Shown: positions 45,210 to 53,979 of the stretch, piece after piece | How the letters are laid out: every line of letters starts with the position of its first letter | Numbering within the stretch: the stretch's first letter is position 1 | DNA from: Bdellovibrionales bacterium | Lineage (GTDB): Bacteria > Bdellovibrionota > UBA1018 | Direction of reading: 5' to 3' | Length of the DNA: 64,000 bases | Assembly (NCBI GenBank): GCA_018266355.1 | Contig: JAFEAP010000012.1 | Location: 95,031 to 159,030 of the forward strand | Made by a program: the position numbers and the translations under genes | Notes under the pieces: generated by a model | The model's input: the letters and a program-made list of their open reading frames with translations, nothing else | Database searches by the model: none | What the model was told of the DNA's origin: nothing

Positions 45210-45309
45210 GGATCTGCCCCCACGCGAGCCGACGGTAAAGGATCTCCGCCGAAAACGCGAAGAGAACGAGGGCGGCCGCGATCCGGGCGAATCGGAGGCT
45301 AGATCTCAT
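45100..45309 (-). CDS. Small two-segment membrane protein
   Basis: 69 residues with two hydrophobic helices (IAAALVLFAFSAEIL and LVYGVLLLDGFLIFLLL) and basic ends. The ATG lies 11 bases inside the 3' end of the lipoprotein gene, so it could be translated by coupling as the last gene of the exporter operon. 110 bases overlap the tail of the GT2-acyltransferase gene on the other strand. Hydrophobic pattern and position support a real gene; the family is unknown and it may be a chance frame. Confidence 0.5.
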   Translation of the reverse strand: MRSSLRFARIAAALVLFAFSAEILYRRLAWGQIPTQLPARLVYGVLLLDGFLIFLLLRRPEPSTRTGRN

Positions 45310-45889
45310 ATCCGAGCACTTTCACGTCGACGGTGAACGAATCGGCCACGACGCCGAGTGCGGTCGGGATCTGGTGTTCGTCGTAACGCGCGAACGTGAA
45401 CCGCGTCGGGCGACCGTCGACCGAGGTCTTGAAGGAGAGGGGCCGGCCTTCCGGGTCGCGTTCGAGTCCCGGAGTGTCCGCGGGCGGGCGACGAAGCATC
45501 GTGAGCAGGACGCGGAGGCTCGCGTAGTAGTCGGTCAGCTTCGATTCGTAGGGTTTGAGCGAGTCGACGAAGTTCTCGACGGTCACCTTGCCCGTCGCGC
45601 GGTCCTCGGACATGCGGAAGAGCGTCGTCCCGATCGGCGAGAGGACGACGATCCGGATCGCGTCGGCGGAGATCTTCACGGCTCCCCGGAAAGTGAACGT
45701 CCGCTTCGAGGGGTCGGGATTCGAAGGGATATCGAGTTTCACCTCGTGCACGTAATTGCCGAGGGGAAAGAGGAAGGCGCTCTTTTCCGGGTCGGCCGAG
45801 ACGTGTTTCGCCGGACCGGCGCACGCCGCGAGGTAGCCGGCGAAGAGGAGAGGGAATAGGCCGAGGCGCATCGCGATTCGGATTAACAT
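45299..45889 (-). CDS. DUF3261-like lipoprotein of the pigment exporter operon
   Basis: 196 residues. Lipoprotein signal with lipobox LAAC (Cys about 23). Beta-rich mature part: TFTFRGAVKIS, RIVVLSPIGTTLFRMS and ADSFTVDVKVLG. DUF3261-type lipoproteins accompany LolA and the MMPL exporter in aryl-polyene clusters and may help insert the pigment lipid in the outer membrane. Starts 16 bases after the C45 gene's stop. Confidence 0.75.
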   Translation of the reverse strand: MLIRIAMRLGLFPLLFAGYLAACAGPAKHVSADPEKSAFLFPLGNYVHEVKLDIPSNPDPSKRTFTFRGAVKISADAIRIVVLSPIGTTLFRMSEDRATGKVTVENFVDSLKPYESKLTDYYASLRVLLTMLRRPPADTPGLERDPEGRPLSFKTSVDGRPTRFTFARYDEHQIPTALGVVADSFTVDVKVLGYEI

Positions 45890-45905
45890 GGAATCTCGCC
45901 CGTCG

Positions 45906-47561
45906 TCATTTCCGGAGTTTCCCCGTCGCGATCTTATCCTCCAAGCCTTTTCTCTCCGAGAGGTAGGCCGGATGGAGCGCGAGGGCGTGCCGCCAAAGGG
46001 TTTTCGCGGCCGCTAGATTCCCTCGGCACGCTTCGCGATCGCCTCCCGCCGAAACGAACTCGTACGTCTCGGTTTCGGGCCCGACCAAGGTGAGGGCGCG
46101 CAGAGCGTCTTGGTAGGGGGCCTCTCCCTCGTCGCATTTGCCCCTCGCGAAGGCGTGGGCGGCGGCGGACGCCTTTTCTTCGACGAGTCGAATCGCCGCG
46201 AAAGCCGTCGGGGTGACTCGCGGATCCGAGGGAAGCGAACCGCGACGCACCGGGCGTCCCGAGCGGAAGGAAGCGGCGAGATCGAATCCGAGGAATTCCC
46301 CGGAAACGCCCGGGCCTTTGCCGACGTAGAGCGTCTGGTCGTCGCCGTCGAAGACGACCGAATGGGCGGCGATCAGCGGGTCGATCGCGTTCCGGTTTCC
46401 GAGCGCGAGCGGTTGCCCGTCGATCTCGCCTTTGTCGCGCAGGACGGAGAGGATCGTCCCTTCGTCCCGCTTCGCCGCGAGACGACCCGCGGGAAAGGCC
46501 GAGCGCAGGAGCGCTTCGCCGCGGACTTGCCGGGCTTCGGAAGTGAGTTCGTTCCGGCGGAAGAGGTTCGTCGGGTCGTCGGCGAAGCGCGGTCCGACGA
46601 GATGGTTCGCGACGATCGAAGGTCCCTCGAGCGGGAGGACTTCCATCGCGAGAGGCGATTTCTCGATGCGGTAAAGTTTTCCGGCGTGCGAATCGAGGAG
46701 GACGAAGATGTCGGTGATGAAGAGCGTGGACTCGCGGAGGATCGCGAGCGCCTCGTCGGCGGTTTTCGCGTGCTGGAGGATCTTCAGCGCGACGAGCGTC
46801 GAAGGCGTTCCGATCCGGCGGTAGTGCTTCGTACCCGCCGCGTTCAAGGAAACGTAGATCCCGTGCTCGTTCACGCCGGTGACGGCGCCGACCATCCCGG
46901 CCCAGATCACCGAGACGAACGCGTATCCGTCGTCCGGGAAAACCCACTTCATGATCTTCTCGCGGTCGAAGATCCGGCCGCCCTCGAAGTCGAAGTTCCG
47001 ACCGAGCAGCCAGGACTTCGCCGTCGGAACCGCGGCCACCGTGCATCCCATGACGTCGCCCTTCTGGTCGACCATCATCTGACCGATCTCGTGGATGCCG
47101 TGGTAGGTGATCTGGCGCGTGTATCCGTCGCCGAGCCAGTCGTATTCGTGGGGCGCGGACTTCGAGACGCCGTACATTTCCTGGGTCATCCAGGGTTCGA
47201 AGTACGCGTCGATTCCGGAGAAATACGCGATGCCGAAAGGCTCGAGCGCGAGGAAGAGCCACCGCGGGACGAAGTGGAAAAGGCGGGTCGTGAGTTCGTC
47301 TTCCTGGGCGCGCAGCAAGTCCGCGGTCAGTCGACCCGATTCGAGCCCGCGCGCGTAGGGGGGACCGCGGAGGATGAGCTGGTTGATCCCGACTTCCTCG
47401 CGCGGAACCCACTGACCGGTCGGCGCGTCGGCGATGCCGCCGACCATCGCCGGCAGGGCCGGCGGACGGAAGGTGCCGACGTGGAACATCCGGACCGCCC
47501 AGGTCGCGACGAGCGCGGCGAGGACGAGGGTGACGAACGCGAATCGCCGGAGCGCGCTCAA
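45906..47561 (-). CDS. C45-family Ntn-hydrolase/acyltransferase with C-terminal TPR-like tail
   Basis: 551 residues. N-terminal membrane anchor, then the acyl-CoA:6-APA acyltransferase-like core: RGPPYARGLESG, nucleophile Cys173 in GDVMGCTVAA, GRNFDFEGG, VTGVNEHGIYVSLNA. Members self-cleave before the Cys and hydrolyse or transfer amide/ester bonds. The tail (about 455-551) looks like TPR helices. In this operon it could cleave or form the bond between pigment and lipid outside the cell. TTG start overlaps the MMPL stop (TTGA). Confidence 0.85.
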   Translation of the reverse strand: MSALRRFAFVTLVLAALVATWAVRMFHVGTFRPPALPAMVGGIADAPTGQWVPREEVGINQLILRGPPYARGLESGRLTADLLRAQEDELTTRLFHFVPRWLFLALEPFGIAYFSGIDAYFEPWMTQEMYGVSKSAPHEYDWLGDGYTRQITYHGIHEIGQMMVDQKGDVMGCTVAAVPTAKSWLLGRNFDFEGGRIFDREKIMKWVFPDDGYAFVSVIWAGMVGAVTGVNEHGIYVSLNAAGTKHYRRIGTPSTLVALKILQHAKTADEALAILRESTLFITDIFVLLDSHAGKLYRIEKSPLAMEVLPLEGPSIVANHLVGPRFADDPTNLFRRNELTSEARQVRGEALLRSAFPAGRLAAKRDEGTILSVLRDKGEIDGQPLALGNRNAIDPLIAAHSVVFDGDDQTLYVGKGPGVSGEFLGFDLAASFRSGRPVRRGSLPSDPRVTPTAFAAIRLVEEKASAAAHAFARGKCDEGEAPYQDALRALTLVGPETETYEFVSAGGDREACRGNLAAAKTLWRHALALHPAYLSERKGLEDKIATGKLRK

Positions 47562-49816
47562 GCCGCACCTCCCGCGGACGTTTTACCGAGTCGGCGTCCG
47601 AGCCGAGCGATGCCCGGGATCCCCCAAAGCGTCCCGATCGCCGTGCCGATCGTGCCGAGGGTCAGCGTCTGACCGAGGTGGGCGAGGACGGGATGCCGGC
47701 ACACGAGGAGCGGAACGAAACCGAGGCCCGTCGCGACCGAGGCGAAGAGGAGGCAGGTCCAAACCCCGTTCACCGAGCGTCCCTCGGGATGGAGGGTAAC
47801 GTCGACGGCGAAGACGCCGTAATCGATGCTGAAGCCGAAGATCATCAGGAGCGCGATCAGGCTGATGAACGAGAAGTGGAGTCCGAACGCGAGCACGCCG
47901 ATCGAGTAGACGCCGACGGCGCAGAAGAACGGAACGAGCGCGAGGAGCGTGCGACCCGGCGTCCGGTAATAGAGGAAGAGGAGGAGCGTCGCGAGCAGCA
48001 CCGAAAGCGGGCTCATCCACCGCAGCTCGTCCGAGAGCGTGCGCGGGAAAATTTCGACGACCTCGCGAAGCGAAAGGGCCTCCGGATATCGGGATTTCAC
48101 GAGCGCCGTCTCCGCGTCGTCCCGGGGCAGCCAAACCGAAATGAATCCGGGCGCGCCGACTTCGTCCTTTCCGGCGGTGACCGAGCGGAAGTCCCGTAAA
48201 TACGCGGGAAACGCGCGGGCCTGGGCGGTCGGATCGCGGTCGCCGAGTTTCCGGAGGGACTCGCATTCGAAGCGCACGAGCGCCGGACCGAAGAAGGTCC
48301 GCTCATCCGCGGAGAGATCGGCCGCGAGCCCCCGCGCGCCCGGCGCGCAGAAAGCCTTCGTCCAGGTCGCGAGGTTCGTCGCCGCCTCGTCGGCCGTCGG
48401 GACGAAACGCGCGACGCTTTGGAACCCGACGCGGTTCGCGTCGGCCCACGCCTGCCGCTCGTGCGCGTGTCGGACGGCTTCGTCGAGCGTCGTCGCGCCG
48501 TCGAGGTCGAGGAGCGACGCTTTCACGCCGAGGTGGGGGTAAACCCAGTTCCGGACGGCGGCGTCGTGGGAGGATTGGAAATCGAATTGGGCCATGTCGA
48601 GGTTCGGCCGAAGGAGGAGCGCCGCCGGGATCGCGGCGGCGAGCACGACCCCGATCGCGATCGTCCGCGCGCGAGTCACCCGGGGTTCGTAAGCGAAGGG
48701 CGCGATCGCGAAGAACGAACCGTGACGGACGTGAAGGTAGTAGAAAAGGAAGTACGTCACGACGAGACCGACGATCGCGAAGACCATGAGCTGGCGGAGG
48801 AGGGGAACGCCGCTCCAAAGCATCACGCCGAATCCGGCGACGGTGGTGAGGATCCCGCAGAGGTTCGCCTTCCAAACGCCTCGGTAGGAGACGTTGAACG
48901 CGGAGTGGAGGCCGTAGTCGATCGCGAGCCCGATCAGTCCCGTGCCGAAAGCGAGGGTGAGGCCGTGGATCGAGCCGAATATCCCGACGGTGACCGCGCC
49001 CGCGATGCCGGTCGAGAGGAGGACCGGCGGAAAGAGCCAGAGCGCCCGCGCGCGCTTCGAGAAGAGCAGGAAGAGGATCTGGAGGCCGGTGAGGAGGAAG
49101 CCGATCAGGGAGACCTTCTCGACGTCGGCTTGGACTTGGCGCTCGTTCGCGTAAGTCGAGGCGTGAGGTCCGATCAGCGTCCCGGAAGCGAGCGAATAGA
49201 AGCGCGCGGTGGCGGCGGTCTCGTTCGGCGGGGACTTGAACTGGACCGGGATCACGACGCGTTTCGTTTCGGCGTCGACGAAAATCCCGGCTTGGTTCGG
49301 GAGGTCCATCTTCACCTGGGATTCGAGGATCGACTTCAGTTCCACGTACGAACCGAGCGGGTCTTCGCGGAAAACGCCGAGGAGCTCGCGCCCGAGCGGC
49401 AGCGTGGCTTGGGCGAACGTCTCCGAGAATTTCCGGCGCAGTTCCCCTCGGCCCGGGAAGGGATGGCGTAGCGGATAGTCCCGGGCCCAGTCGCGAAGCG
49501 GGGGAAGGAAAGCGTCGAGGTTCGCGCCGCAGGCGACTTTCGCGAGCGGGGAATCGGGCGCGGATTGGAGTCGGTCGCAGACGGGACCGACGACCTCGGG
49601 GCGCGGGACGCCGTTTTCGACTGCGTCGTCGAGGACGAGGAAGTTCCACCAGAAGAGGGGAAACGACTGGGTCGCTCCGAGCTTCTCGCTCATGGCGGCG
49701 GGGAGGAAGATCGCGTGGGAGCGGTCGAACCACTTCCCTTCCGCGGCAGACGAAACGACGGAGACGAGTCCCGCCGCGATCGCGAGGACTCGAACGAGCC
49801 CCGACGGGCGAGTCAC
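47558..49816 (-). CDS. MMPL/RND-type exporter of the aryl-polyene cluster (ApeM-like)
   Basis: 752 residues. Two halves, each with a large periplasmic loop and a 5-6 helix bundle (LIGFLLTGLQILFLLF... and PLSVLLATLLLFLYY...). Repeated GLAIDYG and GFSIDYG are the transmembrane proton-relay motifs of MMPL/SSD exporters. It should move the lipid-bound pigment out of the inner membrane to LolA. GTG start at 49816 is in the LolA stop (GTGA); frames further upstream lack meaning. The N-terminal helix is signal-like. Confidence 0.9.
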   Translation of the reverse strand: MTRPSGLVRVLAIAAGLVSVVSSAAEGKWFDRSHAIFLPAAMSEKLGATQSFPLFWWNFLVLDDAVENGVPRPEVVGPVCDRLQSAPDSPLAKVACGANLDAFLPPLRDWARDYPLRHPFPGRGELRRKFSETFAQATLPLGRELLGVFREDPLGSYVELKSILESQVKMDLPNQAGIFVDAETKRVVIPVQFKSPPNETAATARFYSLASGTLIGPHASTYANERQVQADVEKVSLIGFLLTGLQILFLLFSKRARALWLFPPVLLSTGIAGAVTVGIFGSIHGLTLAFGTGLIGLAIDYGLHSAFNVSYRGVWKANLCGILTTVAGFGVMLWSGVPLLRQLMVFAIVGLVVTYFLFYYLHVRHGSFFAIAPFAYEPRVTRARTIAIGVVLAAAIPAALLLRPNLDMAQFDFQSSHDAAVRNWVYPHLGVKASLLDLDGATTLDEAVRHAHERQAWADANRVGFQSVARFVPTADEAATNLATWTKAFCAPGARGLAADLSADERTFFGPALVRFECESLRKLGDRDPTAQARAFPAYLRDFRSVTAGKDEVGAPGFISVWLPRDDAETALVKSRYPEALSLREVVEIFPRTLSDELRWMSPLSVLLATLLLFLYYRTPGRTLLALVPFFCAVGVYSIGVLAFGLHFSFISLIALLMIFGFSIDYGVFAVDVTLHPEGRSVNGVWTCLLFASVATGLGFVPLLVCRHPVLAHLGQTLTLGTIGTAIGTLWGIPGIARLGRRLGKTSAGGAA

Positions 49817-50457
49817 GGCGCGGATCCTTTCACGACTTTCGGCCGCGCGAACTCGAGGGTCATCCGGTCGCCCGACGCTTCGTTCAGGACGAGCTTCGCG
49901 AGGTGGCCCGCTTTCGCGAGTTCCATCTCCATCGAGGCGAAGGGACCCGGTTTTTTCGGGGTGAAGACGAAGCGCGATTGGCCGCGGGCGTCCGTGCCGG
50001 TCGTGGTGATCGCGTACTGCTCGGAGAGCGCGTGGGCGTCGAGCTTCAACCACGCGACGAGGTCGTGCAGGCTCGAGGTCGCCTTATCCTTCTGCATTTG
50101 GGCGCTCATTTCACTGCTGGAGAAGGTTTGGACGGTCGCCGACTTTCCTTCGCCGCTCGTGATGCGGATGCCTTTCGAGTCGAGCTCGACTTTCACCCGC
50201 GCGGGTTTCCTCACTTCCCAGATGACGGCGTCGGGACGGCGAAGGGTCAACCGGCCCTCGGACTTCATCTGCATGCCGAGGTCGCGCAGGTCTTTCACCT
50301 GGTGAAAGTCGGTTTCGAGGGTCTTGATCGAGGCGTAGAACCGGAGTTTCTCGGCAAGCGCCGTCTCCGAGACGGGAGTCGGGTCCGCGGCCATGGCGGC
50401 GCCTAGCGTCAAGAGTATGAATCCAAGGGTGTTTCGGACGTTGCACCGGGAGGCCAA
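49813..50457 (-). CDS. LolA-like outer-membrane lipoprotein carrier (ApeL-like)
   Basis: 214 residues. Signal peptide (TLGFILLTLGAAMAA). Mature LolA fold: LRFYASIKTLETDFHQVKDL, EGRLTLRRPDAVIWEV, VQTFSSSEM, FTPKKPGPFASMEMEL. In aryl-polyene clusters a dedicated LolA copy shuttles the pigment lipid across the periplasm. The proposed start is TTG at 50457, with no clear ribosome site; a later start within the signal peptide is possible. First gene of the exporter operon, divergent from the second ACP. Confidence 0.85.
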   Translation of the reverse strand: MASRCNVRNTLGFILLTLGAAMAADPTPVSETALAEKLRFYASIKTLETDFHQVKDLRDLGMQMKSEGRLTLRRPDAVIWEVRKPARVKVELDSKGIRITSGEGKSATVQTFSSSEMSAQMQKDKATSSLHDLVAWLKLDAHALSEQYAITTTGTDARGQSRFVFTPKKPGPFASMEMELAKAGHLAKLVLNEASGDRMTLEFARPKVVKGSAP

Positions 50458-50567
50458 GGGAGTTCTTTCGTTTTCTGGCAGTCGCGCGTTTCCGCTGTTT
50501 TCTGATGCGCCGTATTGGGTTAACTAGTTTCCTCACGATTAAGCCATTTTGGGGGAAGAAGAAAGCC

Positions 50568-50879
50568 ATGATCGAAGCTACGACCACGACGACGCCGACC
50601 ACCGGAACCCCGGTCCAAACGACCTCGCTCATCGGTGAAATCGCCGCCCTCGTCGTCGGCGCCGTGAACCTCCACCACGTCGATCCGACCACGCTCACCG
50701 CCGAGACCTCGCTCCGCGACGGCGGTCTCGAACTCGATTCCGTCGACATGCTCGAAGTCATCGTCGCCGTCGAACAGAAGTTCGGAGTGAAGGTCGCGAA
50801 CGCCGAGACCGGCAAGAAGTACTTCCGCACGATCGGCGGCATCGCCGAATTCGTCGCGGCGAATCGCGCGAGCGCTTGA
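50568..50879 (+). CDS. Second acyl carrier protein
   Basis: 103 residues. A Thr-rich start (ATTTTTPTTGTP), then the ACP helices with Ser58 in GGLELDSVDMLEVIV as the phosphopantetheine site. More basic and diverged than the ACP at 38.3 kb, so probably specialised, for example for the starter. GGGGGAAGAAG lies before ATG 50568. First gene of the operon ACP, KS, CLF, deacetylase, lipoprotein, PPTase. Confidence 0.92.
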   Translation: MIEATTTTTPTTGTPVQTTSLIGEIAALVVGAVNLHHVDPTTLTAETSLRDGGLELDSVDMLEVIVAVEQKFGVKVANAETGKKYFRTIGGIAEFVAANRASA

Positions 50880-52057
50880 TGGCCGCCGCCCCTCGCGTCG
50901 CGATCACCGGAGTCGGGGCGTACACGTGCGCCGGCCGGAGCGCGTCCGAGCTTTGGGCGAACGCGGTGGCGGGACGGTCCGGGATCCGCGACGGAGTGGG
51001 CCGCATCGACGGTGCCGCGCCCGGCGAAGAAAAGGAAAACACCGCGCGTTCGACGTTCTTCGCGGCGCACGCCGCGCGCGAGGCGATGGCCGGCGCGCGA
51101 TGGGGAACCGAACGCGGAAGCGGGTCCAAGCCCGACGCGCTGATCTTCGCGACCACCACCGGACGGATTCCCGCTTGGGAACGGCCGCTCGTCGAACACT
51201 TGCGCGGGAACCTCGCTGCCGAGCCGTTCGCCGAGGTCTTTCGTTCGCAGCCGCTCAGCTCCGCGCTCGACGGATTGAAACAGGAACTCGCCTTCGACGG
51301 CCGGACGATGCTCGTTTCGTCGGCTTGTAGCGCCGCGACCCAAGCGCTCGCGCTCGGGGCGATGTGGATCCGCCAAGGCCGCGCGAAGCGCGTGCTCGTC
51401 GTCGGCGCCGAAGTGCTCTGCGATCTCACGCTCGCCGGATTCGGCAGTCTCCAGCTCCTCGCCCCCGAGGGCGCGCGCCCGTTCGATCGCGATCGCGCGG
51501 GGATCAACCTCTCCGAAGGCGCCGGCGCGGTCTGCCTCGAAGCGGCGACCGAGGAGACGAGCGGCCGGGCACTGGCGACGCTCGCCGGTTACGGCCTCAG
51601 CACCGACGGCTACCACATGACGTCTCCGCATCCGGAAGGGCGCGGCTCGTTCCAAGCCATGCGCCAGGCGCTCCGCACGGCGAGCGTTCGACCGGACGAG
51701 ATCTCTTGGGTGCACGCGCACGGTACCGGTTCGAAGCACAACGACGCCTCGGAGGGCGCGGCGCTCGCGCACCTCTTCTCGGAAGTCCCGACCGCGCCCT
51801 ACGTTTCGTCGACGAAACGGATCCACGGCCACGCGCTCGGCGCGAGCGGAGCGATCGAAGCCGTCCTTTGCGTCGAAGCGATCCGCCGGAACACGATCCT
51901 GCCCACCGCCGGTCTCGGCACCCCGGACGCCGAGATCCGCGTGCGGCACGCCGCCGGACCGGTCGAACAACCGGTTCGATATATCTTGAAGAATACGCTC
52001 GGCTTCGGCGGGACGAACGCCTCGCTGGTCTTCGGCGCTCCCGGGGGTGAACGATGA
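50879..52057 (+). CDS. Beta-ketoacyl-ACP synthase (third ketosynthase)
   Basis: 392 residues. Active Cys150 in SSACSAATQ, His in HAHGTGSKHND, His in STKRIHGHALGASG (Lys and His positions kept). It would pair with the chain-length-factor-like protein encoded next to it (ATGA overlap), as ApeO/ApeC-type heterodimers do. Start codon shares a base with the ACP stop (TGATG), so translation is coupled. Confidence 0.93.
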   Translation: MAAAPRVAITGVGAYTCAGRSASELWANAVAGRSGIRDGVGRIDGAAPGEEKENTARSTFFAAHAAREAMAGARWGTERGSGSKPDALIFATTTGRIPAWERPLVEHLRGNLAAEPFAEVFRSQPLSSALDGLKQELAFDGRTMLVSSACSAATQALALGAMWIRQGRAKRVLVVGAEVLCDLTLAGFGSLQLLAPEGARPFDRDRAGINLSEGAGAVCLEAATEETSGRALATLAGYGLSTDGYHMTSPHPEGRGSFQAMRQALRTASVRPDEISWVHAHGTGSKHNDASEGAALAHLFSEVPTAPYVSSTKRIHGHALGASGAIEAVLCVEAIRRNTILPTAGLGTPDAEIRVRHAAGPVEQPVRYILKNTLGFGGTNASLVFGAPGGER

Positions 52058-52812
52058 TTTACCTCATGGGCGCGGGATTCGCGACCGAAGCGGCGACCGA
52101 CCGGATCCGAATGCTGCCGGATTTCCGCAAGGCGACGCGGAACATGGCGATGGCGTACGCCTCGCTCGAATCGGTCGTCGCCTCTACGCCCGCGGAAGTG
52201 ATCCGCGAGACGGGGCTCGTCTTCGGATCGAGCCACGGCGAACTCGAGACGACGAAGGAGTTCTTGAAGACCCTCGCCGAGCAGAAAGTTGCCCGGCCGA
52301 TCTATTTCCAGAACAGCTTGCATAATTCGACCGTCGGATTCCTCGCGATGAAGCTCGGTCTGACCGCCCCGACGATCACCCTCTCGAACGGAATGCACAC
52401 CGCCGAGGACGTCTTCGAGGCGGCTCGCACGCTGCTCCTCGACGGCGCGGTCGATACGGTGCTCGCGACGGTCGCCGACGGCGTCGTCGCCGAACTCCGG
52501 AGCGTGATGGAGATGAATCACGGTCCGACGGGAATGGGGCTCGGTGAAGGGGCGGCGACGCTCCTGCTCACGACCCGCCCCGAGAAGTTCGCTCAGCCGT
52601 GGATCGCGCGCTTCGCGGAAGGATTCCGCATCGTGCGCGCGGCGCCCTCGGCGCCGGCCCGCTGCGTGCCGAACGCGGATTCGGTCCCGGACTACGACAC
52701 GAACTTGCTCGAACGCCTCGCGCGCGCCGTGAACGACGCGCCTTCGGGAGCCTTCTTCGTCGCGCGCCGGGACGGAGGATTCAGCGAGATCGCGTGGGAG
52801 CGCCCCGCGTGA
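52054..52812 (+). CDS. Chain-length-factor-like ketosynthase N-domain protein
   Basis: 252 residues, half a ketosynthase. FQNSLHNSTVGFLAMKLGL and TITLSNGMHTAED correspond to the region around the active Cys, which is missing (Ser-Asn-Gly instead). This is the ketoacyl-synthase-2 (chain-length-factor) family of aryl-polyene clusters; it binds the ketosynthase and limits chain length. Overlaps both neighbours by 4 bases. Confidence 0.88.
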   Translation: MIYLMGAGFATEAATDRIRMLPDFRKATRNMAMAYASLESVVASTPAEVIRETGLVFGSSHGELETTKEFLKTLAEQKVARPIYFQNSLHNSTVGFLAMKLGLTAPTITLSNGMHTAEDVFEAARTLLLDGAVDTVLATVADGVVAELRSVMEMNHGPTGMGLGEGAATLLLTTRPEKFAQPWIARFAEGFRIVRAAPSAPARCVPNADSVPDYDTNLLERLARAVNDAPSGAFFVARRDGGFSEIAWERPA

Positions 52813-53489
52813 TCCCGGACTTCCGCGCGGCTCTCGATTCGGCGCTCGCGCGGGGATTCGATTCCCTCTTCGGTCCGTGCTTCCGCCGGGTGGACGCGGG
52901 CGCGGAACGCGCGCTTTACCTCACGTTCGACGACGGCCCGGATCCTCGCGGGACTCCGAAGGTGCTCGATCTCCTCGGCGAGTTCGGCGCGCGGGCGACC
53001 TTCTTCCTTATCGGCGAACGGGCGAAGCGCTATCCGGCGCTTGCGCGCGAGATCCTCGCCCGCGGGCACGCGATCGGAAACCACTCGCCCGACCACCGGT
53101 ACGCGACCTATTTCTCGAACCGCGATCGGCTCGCGGAGTGGATCGCGGAAGGGGAGCGCCAGATCGTGGAAGCCTCCGGCGTCCCCACGGTCGGATTTCG
53201 CCCACCGGCCGGGGTGCGTACCCCGGAGCTCGTCCGCGCCGTGCGCTCCGCGGGGACGCCGCTCGTCCTTTGGCAGACGCGGTTCTACGATTCCGTCTTC
53301 GCGCCGCATCCCGAGCGTCTCGTCGGATCGCTCGCCCGTGCCCGTCCCGGCGACATCGTCCTCTTTCATGACTCGCAGCGCGAACGACATTTGGGGTTGT
53401 TCCTGGACGCCCTCCGCGCTTACTTAAGCGAAGCCCGTAAACTTTCGTTCACTTTTCGCTCGCTTGAAAGGAGCCAGTTCGATGTTTAG
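52809..53489 (+). CDS. NodB-type polysaccharide deacetylase
   Basis: 226 residues. TFDDGPDP (catalytic Asp and metal Asp), GNHSPDH (metal His-x3-His), GFRPPAGVRTP and DIVLFHDS: the complete NodB/CE4 motif set. It removes acetyl groups from sugars or peptidoglycan; in this cluster it might act on the GT2-made sugar head group. No signal peptide, so likely cytoplasmic. GTG start overlaps the chain-length-factor stop (GTGA). The final 8 bases overlap the lipoprotein start. Confidence 0.9.
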   Translation: MIPDFRAALDSALARGFDSLFGPCFRRVDAGAERALYLTFDDGPDPRGTPKVLDLLGEFGARATFFLIGERAKRYPALAREILARGHAIGNHSPDHRYATYFSNRDRLAEWIAEGERQIVEASGVPTVGFRPPAGVRTPELVRAVRSAGTPLVLWQTRFYDSVFAPHPERLVGSLARARPGDIVLFHDSQRERHLGLFLDALRAYLSEARKLSFTFRSLERSQFDV

Positions 53490-53979
53490 TCCCGAGTTCG
53501 GAAAGGTATTCGGTAAACTCTCGCAGTTCACCCTCGTCAGCGCCATGGTCTTCGTCCTTTTCGGCTGCGGCGGCGGCAAGGTCTCGCTCGCGCCCGAGCA
53601 AACCACGATGAAGAGAGACGGCCTCATCACGATGAACGTCGAGTGGATCAAGGACAAGAAGAAGAAATACGACATCCGCATGCGCGTTCACAACGACGCG
53701 AAGACGTCGATCATCTTCAAGCTCGGCGACATGCAATGTTTCCGCGGCGAGCGCCAAGGCGTGCTGAAGCACACGTTCTTTAACACCGGCGAACGCACGA
53801 TCGACTTCCGTCCGGGCCAGATGAAAACGTTCCAGATGGTGTGCGACCTCGGCGATAAGGCCGAAGGCCCATTCAAGATCGTCTTCGGACGCATCTTCGA
53901 CAATCCGACGAACGACGGCGCCACCACCGGCAAAGTCCTCGCGGACGGCGTCGAGTGGAAAGCGGACGACAACGGTTGA
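53482..53979 (+). CDS. Hypothetical lipoprotein in the pigment operon
   Basis: 165 residues. Lipobox VLFGC then Gly-rich GGGKVSLAPEQ. Mature part is a beta-rich immunoglobulin-like domain (YDIRMRVHNDAKTSIIFKLGDM, RTIDFRPGQMKTF) with two further cysteines (MQCFRG, MVCDLG). GAAAGGAG before ATG 53482 sets the start. Function unknown; probably an outer-membrane partner in pigment insertion. Confidence 0.72.
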   Translation: MFSPEFGKVFGKLSQFTLVSAMVFVLFGCGGGKVSLAPEQTTMKRDGLITMNVEWIKDKKKKYDIRMRVHNDAKTSIIFKLGDMQCFRGERQGVLKHTFFNTGERTIDFRPGQMKTFQMVCDLGDKAEGPFKIVFGRIFDNPTNDGATTGKVLADGVEWKADDNG

